A stretch of 64,000 nucleotides of DNA from Mycolicibacterium sp. lyk4-40-TYG-92 (lineage in GTDB: Bacteria > Actinomycetota > Actinomycetes > Mycobacteriales > Mycobacteriaceae). Below the pieces are notes generated by a model that was given only the letters and a program-made list of their open reading frames with translations, ran no database searches and had not been told where the DNA came from. Made by a program: the position numbers and the translations under genes. The stretch lies in the NCBI RefSeq assembly GCF_030209435.1, contig NZ_JARVRX010000030.1, positions 1-64,000 on the forward strand, written 5' to 3'. The number at the start of each line of letters is the position of its first letter. Position 1 is the stretch's first letter. Shown here one piece after another: positions 8,636-16,689 of the stretch.

Positions 8636-9739
8636 TCAAAGGTCGAGCGTCAGCGGCCCGTCATCCTGTGCGCGCGACACACAGATCAGTGCCTGACCGG
8701 CCTCGCGTTCGGTTTCGGTCAGCAGGCCGTCACGGTGATCGACCGCACCGGCGAGCACCTTCACGCGGCACGTGCCGCAGAAGCCCTGCTGACACGAATA
8801 CGGTGCGTGCACACCGGCTTTGATCAGTGCCGTCAGCAAGGTTTCGTCGGCCGCGACGGCGACGGTCTGGCCCGTCGACGCGACCTCGACCTTGAACTCG
8901 TGGCCGTCGATCACCGGAGGTGCGGCGAAGCGCTCGAAATGCAGTTCGATGTCGTCGGCGTCGACGAGCCGAGCGCGGATGGCGCCCAGCATCGGTGCCG
9001 GGCCGCAGGTGTAGACCGCGGTACCGGCCGGGCAGTCGCCGAGCAGATCGTCGGCACTGGGCAGGCCGTGGACATCGTCGGTGCGAATCGTCACACGAGA
9101 ACCGAATTGGGCGAGTTCGTCCAGGAACGGCAGCGTGTCAGTGCCGCGGCCGGTGTAGATCATCGACCAGTCGATACCGAGCTTCTCGGCGCGGTGGAGC
9201 ATGGAGAGAATCGGGGTGATGCCGATGCCGCCGGCAATGAACCGCAGCCGTTGCGTGGGTGACCCGAAGCCCGGGACGGTCATCGGGAATGCATTGCGGG
9301 GTCCGCTGGTGGTGATCACGTCACCGACCGCGAGCGTATGCGCCTCGATCGAGCCGCCACCGCCGCCCGGTATGCGGCGCACGGCAATTCGGTACGAGCC
9401 CTGCTCGTCGGGATTTCCGCACAGCGAGTACTGCCGGATGAGCCCGCTGGGCAGGTGCACGTCGATGTGGGAACCGGGATGCCAGGCGGGCAGGACGGAG
9501 CCGTCGGCCGAGCCGAACGTCAGCGCCACCACGTCCTGGTCGTGGGCGACGACCTGCCGTTCGAGCAAGCGGAGCCGAATCTGTCGGTCGACGGTGGCCA
9601 GCGGCCGGGTGCGCCGAATGGCCGTCGTCACCGCGAGGCCGCCGCTGATGACGGCGTCGGCAACGGTCACCAGCATGTCGTGGCGCGTCAGCCCGAACAC
9701 GCTGGGCGGAGCGAGCCGCACCCGGGGGCGGCCGCGCAT
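8636..9739 (-). CDS. PDR-type oxidoreductase (flavin reductase plus 2Fe-2S ferredoxin domain)
   Basis: A 367-residue phthalate-dioxygenase-reductase-like protein. Domain order: flavin-binding barrel with RQYSLCG, NAD(P)-binding domain with GGIGITPILSM, and a C-terminal plant-type 2Fe-2S domain with SCQQGFCGTC and a final cysteine in ALICVSRA. It passes electrons from NAD(P)H to an oxygenase partner. The ATG overlaps the TGA of the upstream diiron gene by one base (TGATG), which fixes this start and makes that diiron protein the obvious electron acceptor. Four bases after its stop comes the kinase open frame. Confidence 0.88.
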   Translation of the reverse strand: MRGRPRVRLAPPSVFGLTRHDMLVTVADAVISGGLAVTTAIRRTRPLATVDRQIRLRLLERQVVAHDQDVVALTFGSADGSVLPAWHPGSHIDVHLPSGLIRQYSLCGNPDEQGSYRIAVRRIPGGGGGSIEAHTLAVGDVITTSGPRNAFPMTVPGFGSPTQRLRFIAGGIGITPILSMLHRAEKLGIDWSMIYTGRGTDTLPFLDELAQFGSRVTIRTDDVHGLPSADDLLGDCPAGTAVYTCGPAPMLGAIRARLVDADDIELHFERFAAPPVIDGHEFKVEVASTGQTVAVAADETLLTALIKAGVHAPYSCQQGFCGTCRVKVLAGAVDHRDGLLTETEREAGQALICVSRAQDDGPLTLDL

Positions 9740-10638
9740 CAGTGGTGTGCCGCGCGAGCGGCGGGGGAGTTGGCGAGGTACGCGACGGCCTGAGCCGTGG
9801 AACCCATGTGTTCGGGGCTGTAGCTGGGTTTGAAGTAGGCCAGGGTCTGCACGAACAGCAGATTCCAGTACTCGGGCAGCAGACCGAGCTTCGAATCGTT
9901 CATCCGCATCCGCTGCATCTGCCACCAGCTCAGCTGCAGTTGTGGGTCGCTCTTGACCAGGAACCGCATGCCGCGCTGGAAGAGGACATACAGGCCGCTC
10001 CCGGCCACGGCCATGGCGCGGACGCGGGTCAGATAGCTGTCCCGGAAGTAGGTGGCGACGTCATGGGCGACCGAACGGTGTTCGACCTCCTCGGCGCCGT
10101 GCCAGCGGTACAGGTCGGTCAGCGTCGGGTCGGCGTCGTAGTCGTCCCAGTTGCAGTTCAGCACGAAATCGCCGAGCACCGCGGTGAAGTGTTCGATGGC
10201 GGCGATCAGCCACAGCCGTTCGATGAGGTGGTTCATCTTCCGCCGCGGATTGGTGGTCTTCGACGGGGCCAGGATTCTCTGGAAGACGAATTCGATCTGA
10301 TCGAGCAGCGGCGCCACGTCGACGCCGGAGGCGATCATGTAGTCGTGCATCACGGTGTCGTGGGCCTCGGCGTGCATGGCCTCCTGGCCGATGAACCCGC
10401 GGACATCCTCGGCGAGCTTGGGATCCTTGATGAGGGGCAGTGCCTCGTTGAAGACCTCGACGAACCAGCGCTCGCCGGCCGGCAGCATGACGTTCAGCAG
10501 GTTCACGAGGTGCGACGACACCGGGTGGTCGGGAATCCAATACTTCGGCTTGTCCGCGGTCTCGAATGCCACGTTGCGGGCCTGGATCTGCACCGGACCC
10601 GGGTCTACCTCGTGAGCGAAACGCTGTGGTCGCAGCAT
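9739..10638 (-). CDS. PF10118-type metal-dependent (diiron-like) protein
   Basis: A 299-residue alpha-helical protein of the family annotated as predicted metal-dependent hydrolase. The carboxylate/histidine clusters of a di-metal four-helix site are visible: FIGQEAMHAEAHDTVMH, AAIEHFTAVLGD, and HGAEEVEHRSVAHDV. The spacing E..H with two such helix pairs is like ferritin-fold diiron oxygenases. Coupling by TGATG to a PDR-type reductase suggests an oxygenase rather than a hydrolase; this is inference. The RBS CCGGAGG lies nine bases before the ATG. A possible minus-strand -10 (TACACT, plus strand 10684-10689) lies about 45 bases upstream. Confidence 0.8.
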   Translation of the reverse strand: MLRPQRFAHEVDPGPVQIQARNVAFETADKPKYWIPDHPVSSHLVNLLNVMLPAGERWFVEVFNEALPLIKDPKLAEDVRGFIGQEAMHAEAHDTVMHDYMIASGVDVAPLLDQIEFVFQRILAPSKTTNPRRKMNHLIERLWLIAAIEHFTAVLGDFVLNCNWDDYDADPTLTDLYRWHGAEEVEHRSVAHDVATYFRDSYLTRVRAMAVAGSGLYVLFQRGMRFLVKSDPQLQLSWWQMQRMRMNDSKLGLLPEYWNLLFVQTLAYFKPSYSPEHMGSTAQAVAYLANSPAARAAHH

Positions 10639-10800
10639 GGAACGGCTACCTCCGGATCCTCAAGCATCGTTGCGAGTGGATTCAGTGTAAGCGTTTTATG
10701 TGGGAACGGCGGTACTGGGTTTTGCCGCGATTTGGCGAAGCGGCATCCCGGCAGCTCAAAACAGTGTCTTGACCTGCTGGAATGCCGCTCCGTCAAACAG

Positions 10801-11244
10801 CTACATACCGGGGACCGACATGCCCGGCTGCGGGCCGACAGGCGTCGCCTGCACCGTCGTCACCCCGTTGGAGCCGACCTGCGGACCCTTGGGTGCGCCG
10901 GGAGCGCCGCCACCGGCCGCAGGCGCACCGGCCTGGGCGTCCTCGACGGCCTTGGTGGTGCAGTTCAGCATCAGGATGACGCGGCCGTGGCTGCCCATCT
11001 TCTCCTGATCGACGATGCACTGCGCCTGCGGCACATCACTGCCGACCGAGCCGCCGAACGTGGCCTTCACACCCTGGCTCTTGAGAATCGAGACGGCGCG
11101 CGCGTAGGACTCACCCACCACATTCATGGAGCTCGAACCGCCGGGATCCGACGTGGCCACCGACGAGCCGAACATCGCAGTGACACCCACCGCCACCGCA
11201 CCTGCTGCCACGGCACTGGCCGTCAGCATCTTCAGCTTCTTCAC
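10801..11244 (-). CDS. secreted protein with PASTA-like segment
   Basis: A 147-residue exported protein. The GTG at 11244 follows GAGGAGG at four bases, which decides the start. Residues 1-31 form a signal peptide (KKLKMLTASAV core, cut near SVA-TS). The mature part contains NVVGESYARAVSILKSQG, which has the strand-helix opening of a PASTA repeat, with two cysteines (AQCIVDQ, LNCTTK) that could form a disulfide. A Gly/Ala/Pro-rich low-complexity tail ends the protein. Function unknown. Confidence 0.75.
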   Translation of the reverse strand: MKKLKMLTASAVAAGAVAVGVTAMFGSSVATSDPGGSSSMNVVGESYARAVSILKSQGVKATFGGSVGSDVPQAQCIVDQEKMGSHGRVILMLNCTTKAVEDAQAGAPAAGGGAPGAPKGPQVGSNGVTTVQATPVGPQPGMSVPGM

Positions 11245-11300
11245 CTGACCTCCTCGAGTACAGCGAAGATAGCGCAGATGACGAGGTGGAGAAACTCGAA

Positions 11301-13448
11301 TCAACTCAATCCCGGTGTCACCGCGTCGGCCATCACCTGCGCCAACGCGGCCGCGCGCGGATCGGAAAACAGGTCTTCGAGGAGGATTTTCCGGCCGTCG
11401 GGACCCGCCAGCGGCACCCGCCAGTTGGGATATTCGTCGGTGGTGCCCGGCTGATTCTGCGTCCGCACGTCGCCGACGGCGTCGGGCAGCGCCAGCGCCA
11501 GAAGCCGCGACGGAGTGCGTGTGAGGTAGCGGTACAGGGCGAGGACGGTCTGGTCGGCGTCGATCGCATCGGGCGCGTTCGGTGGCAACAACCCCGCCGC
11601 CCGCAGGACGTCGAGCCAGCGCTGTTGGTCGGCGTGATCGGCCGCGACCTCTTCTTCATAAGGGCGGGTCAGCAGCCCCAGGTCGCGGCGCAGTCGCAGA
11701 TGCGCGCCGGCCAGGTAGCCGGCCGTCGGCGGCAGGTCATGCGTCGTCACCGCCGACAGGCAGTACTCGCGCCACCGTGGCGCGGGCAGCGGGCCACCGT
11801 CCTGATCGGCCTCGAACCACAGGATCGAGGTGCCGAGCAGGCCGCGGTCGCGCAGGTAGTCGCGAACCCACGGTTCGACGGTCCCCAGATCCTCGCCGAC
11901 CACCACCGCGCCGGCGCGGTGCGCCTCCAGCGCCAGGACGCCGATCATCGCCTCGTGGTCGTAGTGGACGTAGGTGCCGTCGACCGGCGTCGCACCGTCC
12001 GGAATCCACCACAGCCGGAACAGACCGATGATGTGGTCGATGCGGACACCGCCGGCGTGCCGCAACACCGCCCTGACCACGGCGCGGAACGGCTCGTAGG
12101 CCCGCTCCACGAGCTGGTCCGGACGCCACGGCGGCTGCGACCAGTCCTGCCCGAGCTGATTGAACTCGTCCGGCGGCGCCCCGGCCGACACCCCGGTGGC
12201 CAGCACGTCCTGCAAGGCCCAGGCGTCGGCGCCGCCCGGGTGCACGCCGACCGCCAGGTCGTGGACGATGCCCAGGGACATCCCCGTCTGAACCGCGGTG
12301 GCCTGCGCGGCGGTCAGCTGGTCATCGAGCTGCCACTGCAGCCACCGATGGAAATCGATACGGCTGCTGTGCTTTTCGGCGAAGACCCGTACCGCCGGAT
12401 GGTCCGGGTGCTGAAATTCCGCGGGCCAGTCGCGCCAGTCGTCGCCGTGCTTCTCGGCCAGCACGCACCACGTCGCAAAGTCGTCGAGCGTACGTCCGAT
12501 CCGTTGCCGGTAGCCGTCGTAGGCGACGGCCCGGCCCGCCGAGCGGCCGGCCCGGTACACCTCCTTGAGCGCATTGCGCTTGGACTTCCAGGCCGCGTCG
12601 CGATCGATGAAGTCGTTCTTGTCGGCGCGGGACTGGGCGTCGGCCCGCGCCTTGCGCAGCGTGGCCGGCGTGCGGACGGCGGTGTATTCCGGAATGGCCT
12701 GCACGCGCAGATACAGCGGGTTGGCGAACTGGCGCGAGGTGGGCAGATACGGCGACGGCTCCATCGGGGCCACCGGGCCGGCGGCGTGCAACGGGTTCAC
12801 CAGGATGAAATCGGCACGGTGCCGGGCGGCCGACCACACGGCGAGGTCGGTGAGATCCGTGAGATCGCCGGTGCCCCAGGAGTTCTGCGAACGCACGCTG
12901 TAGAGCTGCGTGGCCAGGCCCCAGGCCCGACCGCTGCCCAGGCGGCTCGGCAGCGTCAGCGCATCGGGGGTCACGATCAGGACGGCCTCGGCATCCGCCG
13001 CAGCGCCGGCCTGGACGTGCAGCCGGTGGTAGCCCAGCGGAAGATCGGCGGGCAGCTCGAAGGTCGCCTCGCCGACCAGGCGGCCACCGAGATCGAACGG
13101 CGGCCGGTTGTTCTCCAGCTGGCGCAGCCCGGCCCGCACCGAACCGTCCTCGAGCCGGATCCACACGCCGACAGGTGCGCCGTGGGTGACATGGACCCAG
13201 AAACTCGATGCCTGACCCGCCCGGCCGACGATGGTGGGGGACAGGGTGCGCTGCCAGTACGTGCGCTCGTGGTCGGCCAGGGCCGCCGTGCACGCGTCCT
13301 CGGAGTCGGCGGGCACGCCCAGCGCCGCGAGCACGGCGACGAGCGTGGACGCGGCGACGGCGTGTTGCGCACCGCTCCAGTCGATGTACTCGGTGGCCAC
13401 ACCGTGGCGTCGGGCGAGCTCGACGAGCGACGCGGTGCGTTCAGTCAT
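11301..13448 (-). CDS. malQ: 4-alpha-glucanotransferase (amylomaltase)
   Basis: A 715-residue GH77 enzyme that transfers alpha-1,4-glucan segments between maltodextrins in glycogen/maltodextrin turnover. The N-terminal ~150 residues are a beta-rich extension typical of actinobacterial MalQ. Catalytic landmarks: YSVRSQNSWGTGDL, nucleophile Asp in VRIDHIIGLFRLWW, acid/base Glu in VVVGEDLGTVEPWV, and the third carboxylate in TTHDLPPTAGY. The C-terminus has QNQPGTTDEYPNWR. Overall it matches M. tuberculosis MalQ (Rv1781c) as I recall it. The start could be the ATG at 13448 (MTERTASLVE) or at 13457. It is divergent from the hydroxylase gene at 13577. Confidence 0.95.
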   Translation of the reverse strand: MTERTASLVELARRHGVATEYIDWSGAQHAVAASTLVAVLAALGVPADSEDACTAALADHERTYWQRTLSPTIVGRAGQASSFWVHVTHGAPVGVWIRLEDGSVRAGLRQLENNRPPFDLGGRLVGEATFELPADLPLGYHRLHVQAGAAADAEAVLIVTPDALTLPSRLGSGRAWGLATQLYSVRSQNSWGTGDLTDLTDLAVWSAARHRADFILVNPLHAAGPVAPMEPSPYLPTSRQFANPLYLRVQAIPEYTAVRTPATLRKARADAQSRADKNDFIDRDAAWKSKRNALKEVYRAGRSAGRAVAYDGYRQRIGRTLDDFATWCVLAEKHGDDWRDWPAEFQHPDHPAVRVFAEKHSSRIDFHRWLQWQLDDQLTAAQATAVQTGMSLGIVHDLAVGVHPGGADAWALQDVLATGVSAGAPPDEFNQLGQDWSQPPWRPDQLVERAYEPFRAVVRAVLRHAGGVRIDHIIGLFRLWWIPDGATPVDGTYVHYDHEAMIGVLALEAHRAGAVVVGEDLGTVEPWVRDYLRDRGLLGTSILWFEADQDGGPLPAPRWREYCLSAVTTHDLPPTAGYLAGAHLRLRRDLGLLTRPYEEEVAADHADQQRWLDVLRAAGLLPPNAPDAIDADQTVLALYRYLTRTPSRLLALALPDAVGDVRTQNQPGTTDEYPNWRVPLAGPDGRKILLEDLFSDPRAAALAQVMADAVTPGLS

Positions 13449-13576
13449 GCGCGCCATCTTGCCGCGATTCGGAGCACCATGGGAGCTGAGCCGCTTGTCC
13501 GGAACGGGAGGTTGCGGGCGCATATCCGGCCGGCGGACGGTGCGCATCCGGATACGCTGCGCGCGGAGGTGTCGAC

Positions 13577-14482
13577 GTGAGTTCCGATCTGCTGTCCGAC
13601 GTGCTGCCCACCATGCTGCACGACCCGGTCTCATACGCGATCCCGTTCTTCGTGGTGGCGCTGCTACTGGAGTGGGGCGCGGCCCGCAAGCTCGCGCACG
13701 ACGAACAGCAGCGGCCACCGTCCGGCGCCTACCTGCGCGCCGATGCCTGGGCCAGCATCTGGATGGGCGCGGTGTCGTTGTTCACCAGCGGTGTGCTGAA
13801 TTTCCTCGCGCTGGTCGGCTACGCGGCGCTGTACGTGTATGTCGCGCCGTGGCACCTGCCGGGCAACGCCTGGTACACGTGGGTGATCGCGATCCTCGGC
13901 GTCGACCTGATCTATTACACCTACCACCGCATGGCCCACCGGGTACGGCTGTTCTGGGCCACCCACCAGGCGCACCATTCCAGCGAGTACTTCAACCTGT
14001 CCACCGCGCTGCGGCAGAAGTGGAATCCGTCGGGCGACCTGGCGATGAAGGCCGTGCTACCGGCGCTGGGCGTGCCGCCGTGGATCGTGTTCGCCAGTTT
14101 CTCGCTTAATCTGGTGTACCAGTACTGGATTCACACCGAGCGCATCGGAAAACTCTGGCGGCCAATCGAATACATCTTCAACACGCCGTCGCACCACCGT
14201 GTGCACCACGGCCGGGATCAGCAGTACCTCGACAAGAACTACGGCGGCATCCTGATCATCTGGGACCGGATGTTCGGCAGCTTCACGCCGGAGACCGCGC
14301 GCCCGAACTACGGATTGACCAAACCTGTTGGAACGTATGACATCTGGAAACTGCAGACGCACGAGTATGTCTCGATGGTCCGAGATGTGCGCCAGGCCAA
14401 TGGATTCGGTGACCGGATGGGTTACGTCTTCGGTCCTCCCGGATGGCAGCAGGCGGGTCCTGGATCCGCGCCAGTTCGCTGA
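13577..14482 (+). CDS. sterol desaturase / fatty acid hydroxylase family protein
   Basis: A 301-residue integral membrane diiron enzyme. The three histidine clusters are complete: HRMAH (117-121), HQAHH (130-134), and HHRVHH (206-211), with IHTERIGKLW between as the extra His motif of the family. Several hydrophobic segments (residues about 20-32, 60-90, 98-115, 160-185) give the membrane part. Family members hydroxylate or desaturate sterols, carotenoids, fatty acids or alkylglycerols; the substrate here is open. The GTG start is preceded by GGAGGT at six bases. Confidence 0.88.
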   Translation: MSSDLLSDVLPTMLHDPVSYAIPFFVVALLLEWGAARKLAHDEQQRPPSGAYLRADAWASIWMGAVSLFTSGVLNFLALVGYAALYVYVAPWHLPGNAWYTWVIAILGVDLIYYTYHRMAHRVRLFWATHQAHHSSEYFNLSTALRQKWNPSGDLAMKAVLPALGVPPWIVFASFSLNLVYQYWIHTERIGKLWRPIEYIFNTPSHHRVHHGRDQQYLDKNYGGILIIWDRMFGSFTPETARPNYGLTKPVGTYDIWKLQTHEYVSMVRDVRQANGFGDRMGYVFGPPGWQQAGPGSAPVR

Positions 14483-14643
14483 CAGGGGCGTCAACACTGT
14501 CAGAACGCTGTGATTCCTTCGCGATAACTCATTGTTTGCCAACTGTTTTGATTTCTGCGAGCGCAAAAGCTGGCGTTCCCCGGAACCGTCGGTACTGTCG
14601 ATGAGCGACAGCGGTCAATCTATTACCGAAGGGCTGGACATTC

Positions 14644-15261
14644 ATGGGTGACACACTTCAAAAGGGCGAGAAGCTCGAGGTCGGCCAGTCGCTGACGTCG
14701 AACAACGGTGCCTACCGGCTGGTCCTGCAGGACGACGGCAACCTGGTGCTGTACGCAGGGGAGCAGTCCGTGTGGGCCACCGCCACCGACGGCCAGGACG
14801 TCAAGCGCGCCGAGGTGCAGGAGGACGGCAACTTCGTGCTGTACACCCCGGACAAGCCGGTGTGGGCCAGCCAGACCGCCGGCGCCGACAATGTCCGTCT
14901 CGTGCTGCAGGACGACCGCAACCTCGTGCTCTACAGCGGCGACGACGCCAAGTGGTCGTCCGAGACCCACACCGACGAGGTCCCCGCGGCGCCCGTCGAG
15001 GCCGCGCCGGAGCCCGCGCCCGAGCCCGAGGTGGCTGCCGAGCCGGTCGCCGCCGAGATCGCCCCCGAGCCCGAGCCCGCCCCGGCGCCCGCGCCCGAGG
15101 CCCCGGCGGCGCGCACCTACACCGTGCAGTCGGGTGACACCCTGTGGGCCATCGCCGAGCAGTTCTACGGCGACGGCAACCGCTACCCGGAGATTGCCGG
15201 TGCCAGCGGAATCGACAACCCGGACCTGATTCAGCCCGGTCAGCTCCTGACTATTCCCTGA
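14644..15261 (+). CDS. bulb-type mannose-binding lectin with LysM domain
   Basis: A 205-residue two-domain protein. Residues 1-110 form a beta-prism-II (bulb) lectin with three intact mannose-site motifs QxDxNxVxY at 29-37 (QDDGNLVLY), 59-67 (QEDGNFVLY) and 89-97 (QDDRNLVLY). A Pro/Glu/Ala-rich linker (about 112-157) leads to a LysM domain at 158-205 (TYTVQSGDTLWAIAEQFYG to GQLLTIP). It resembles the characterised M. smegmatis lectin MSMEG_3662 as I recall it. It has no signal peptide or membrane segment, which is odd for a pair of glycan-binding domains. A strong terminator follows. Confidence 0.9.
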   Translation: MGDTLQKGEKLEVGQSLTSNNGAYRLVLQDDGNLVLYAGEQSVWATATDGQDVKRAEVQEDGNFVLYTPDKPVWASQTAGADNVRLVLQDDRNLVLYSGDDAKWSSETHTDEVPAAPVEAAPEPAPEPEVAAEPVAAEIAPEPEPAPAPAPEAPAARTYTVQSGDTLWAIAEQFYGDGNRYPEIAGASGIDNPDLIQPGQLLTIP

Positions 15262-15273
15262 CCTGGACGGACC

Positions 15274-15307
15274 CTGGCGGCCCGGATCGAAAGATCCGGG
15301 CCGCCAG
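15274..15307 (+). terminator. Rho-independent-type terminator after the lectin gene
   Basis: A perfect 15-bp stem (CTGGCGGCCCGGATC with its complement) closed by a GAAA tetraloop begins 13 bases after the lectin stop. A short pyrimidine tail follows but no run of T, as is usual for mycobacterial intrinsic terminators. Confidence 0.75.
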
Positions 15308-15453
15308 CGCGTTTCAACGTCCGATTCCGGGGCAGATTGTTTGCTGATGCGGTGCGGGCGCCGGTCGCCCGGGGCGGGGCCTTTCCCGTCCTGGCTTCGG
15401 GTTTGCGGGGTAGGCTGGCGCGACGTCCGTCCCGAGGTGATGGGAGCAAGGTC

Positions 15454-16134
15454 ATGTTTGTGGGGGGTTTGCGGGCCGCGGCAGTAGCCGCGGTCGCTGT
15501 GCCGATGTTCGCTGTCGGAGGCCCGGCGCCGGTGGCATCGGCTGATCCCGGGGTGCTGGTGTACCCGGGCATGGAGATCCATCAGGGCACCACGCGCTGC
15601 ACGCTGGGTTACGTCGACCCGGTCGCGCGGACCGGCTACACCGCGGGTCACTGCCGTGGCAACGGCCCGGTGACGGACAAGGACGGCCGCTTCATCGGCA
15701 CCATGATCACCTTCCGGGACAACACACCGGACGGCGCCACCATCGCGACCGATCACCAGATCTCGGACTGGGAGTCCATCAACATCGCCGGCGATGTCAT
15801 GGTGAACAACATCCTGCCGGGTGGGCGGATGCTCGTCGCCGATCCAGCGGTGAATCCGCAGCGCGGCGAACCCGTCTGCCACTTCGGCGTCGTCACCGGT
15901 GAGACGTGCGGCACCGTCGACGCCGTGAACAACGGCTGGTTCACGATGTCCAACGGCATCGTCAGCCAGAAGGGCGACTCCGGAGGTCCGGTCTACACCG
16001 TCACCCCGGACAACCGTGCGGTCCTTGTCGGCGTCTTCAACAGCACGTGGGGGCATTTCCCCGCGGCGGTCTCGTGGAGCGCCACGGACCAGCAGACGGG
16101 CGACGGTGTGGTGCAGCAGACGGCCGGCGGGTAG
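15454..16134 (+). CDS. secreted chymotrypsin-fold serine protease (Rv1815-like)
   Basis: A 226-residue exported protease. Signal peptide residues 1-30 (MFVGGLRAAAVAAVAVP, cut at ASA-DP). Catalytic His66 lies in GYTAGHC, Ser176 in QKGDSGGPV, and an Asp near 100-105 (ATDHQISDW) is the likely third member. Cys49/Cys67 and Cys142/Cys152 are placed as two disulfides. The ATG at 15454 has GGGAGCAAGG upstream; the longer open frame would bury the signal peptide. Its position at the edge of the Rv1815-Rv1817 synteny block supports orthology with Rv1815. Substrate unknown. Confidence 0.88.
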   Translation: MFVGGLRAAAVAAVAVPMFAVGGPAPVASADPGVLVYPGMEIHQGTTRCTLGYVDPVARTGYTAGHCRGNGPVTDKDGRFIGTMITFRDNTPDGATIATDHQISDWESINIAGDVMVNNILPGGRMLVADPAVNPQRGEPVCHFGVVTGETCGTVDAVNNGWFTMSNGIVSQKGDSGGPVYTVTPDNRAVLVGVFNSTWGHFPAAVSWSATDQQTGDGVVQQTAGG

Positions 16135-16137
16135 CGG

Positions 16138-16578
16138 TCAGTCCTGTAGTTCGAACACCGGGATGGTGGGGGCGACCCGGTGCATCTCGCCTTCGGTGGA
16201 CTGTGGCGTCAGCCCGCCGACGTGACCCTTGACCTCCCAGTACCACCGCTGCAGATACTGCTGCAGCAGTGCGGCTTTCGCTTCGTCGGGCACCTCGACG
16301 AGGGCGTGGTCGCGGCTGCGCCAGGTCGGTCCCAGTTGAACGACACCTGCGGCGCGCGCGTTGCGGACCCATTCAGTGTTGCCACGCGGTGAGACGAGGT
16401 ACCGCCGGCCGTCGACTGTGAGCACGTTGACGACGACTCCGCGAAGTTTGCCGGTGCGCCGGCCACGCACCCGTAGCGCGCTCGTTCCGGCGAGGCTGAT
16501 GCCGGCCTCGGCCAGCCAGCGGATGACTTCGTTCGCCGCGCGGGTGACGGCTCGGGGTTGGTCGTAGCGAGTGGTCAT
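16138..16578 (-). CDS. deazaflavin (F420)-dependent nitroreductase family protein
   Basis: A 146-residue split beta-barrel protein of the Ddn family, which uses reduced F420 to reduce quinones or nitro compounds at the membrane. Typical marks are ALRVRGRRTGKLRGVVVNVL, GRRYLVSPRGNTEWVRNARAAG, and the C-terminal P-T-I-P-V-F-E-L segment. It is divergently arranged with a TetR regulator across a 111-base spacer that contains two copies of one palindromic site, so it is probably repressed by that regulator. Confidence 0.85.
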   Translation of the reverse strand: MTTRYDQPRAVTRAANEVIRWLAEAGISLAGTSALRVRGRRTGKLRGVVVNVLTVDGRRYLVSPRGNTEWVRNARAAGVVQLGPTWRSRDHALVEVPDEAKAALLQQYLQRWYWEVKGHVGGLTPQSTEGEMHRVAPTIPVFELQD

Positions 16579-16601
16579 GGTGGTCCTTTCTGCGATATCT
16601 A

Positions 16602-16620
16602 AAACGAGAGCATTGCTCTC
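16602..16620. promoter_or_regulatory. operator site 1, proximal to the Ddn-like gene
   Basis: GAGAGCA-T-TGCTCTC (16606-16620) is a perfect 7+1+7 inverted repeat, preceded by AAAC on the plus strand. A second, inverted and degenerate copy lies at 16654-16672. The location between a TetR gene and its divergent enzyme gene makes this the likely binding site of the TetR protein. Confidence 0.65.
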
Positions 16621-16653
16621 TAATTACGGTGACATGCGCGGGCCGGAAAATCA

Positions 16654-16672
16654 AGAGCAGTGATCTCGTTTT
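16654..16672. promoter_or_regulatory. operator site 2, proximal to the TetR gene
   Basis: AGAGCAGTGATCTCGTTTT matches 17 of 19 bases of the reverse complement of 16602-16620 (AGAGCAATGCTCTCGTTTT). It spans the alternative GTG at 16660, which argues that the real TetR start is the next GTG at 16690. Confidence 0.55.
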
Positions 16673-16689
16673 GTGTCAGACTGGCTCAC

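Noticed and set aside
8600..8640. TTGACA-like -35 between the reductase stop and the kinase start
   Set aside because: The best -10 (TACGAT) is 20 bases away, too far for a normal promoter, and the position fits an operon junction.
14570..14625. SigE/SigH-type GGAAC promoter before the lectin gene
   Set aside because: GGAACC is present but no CGTT-type -10 lies at the correct distance.
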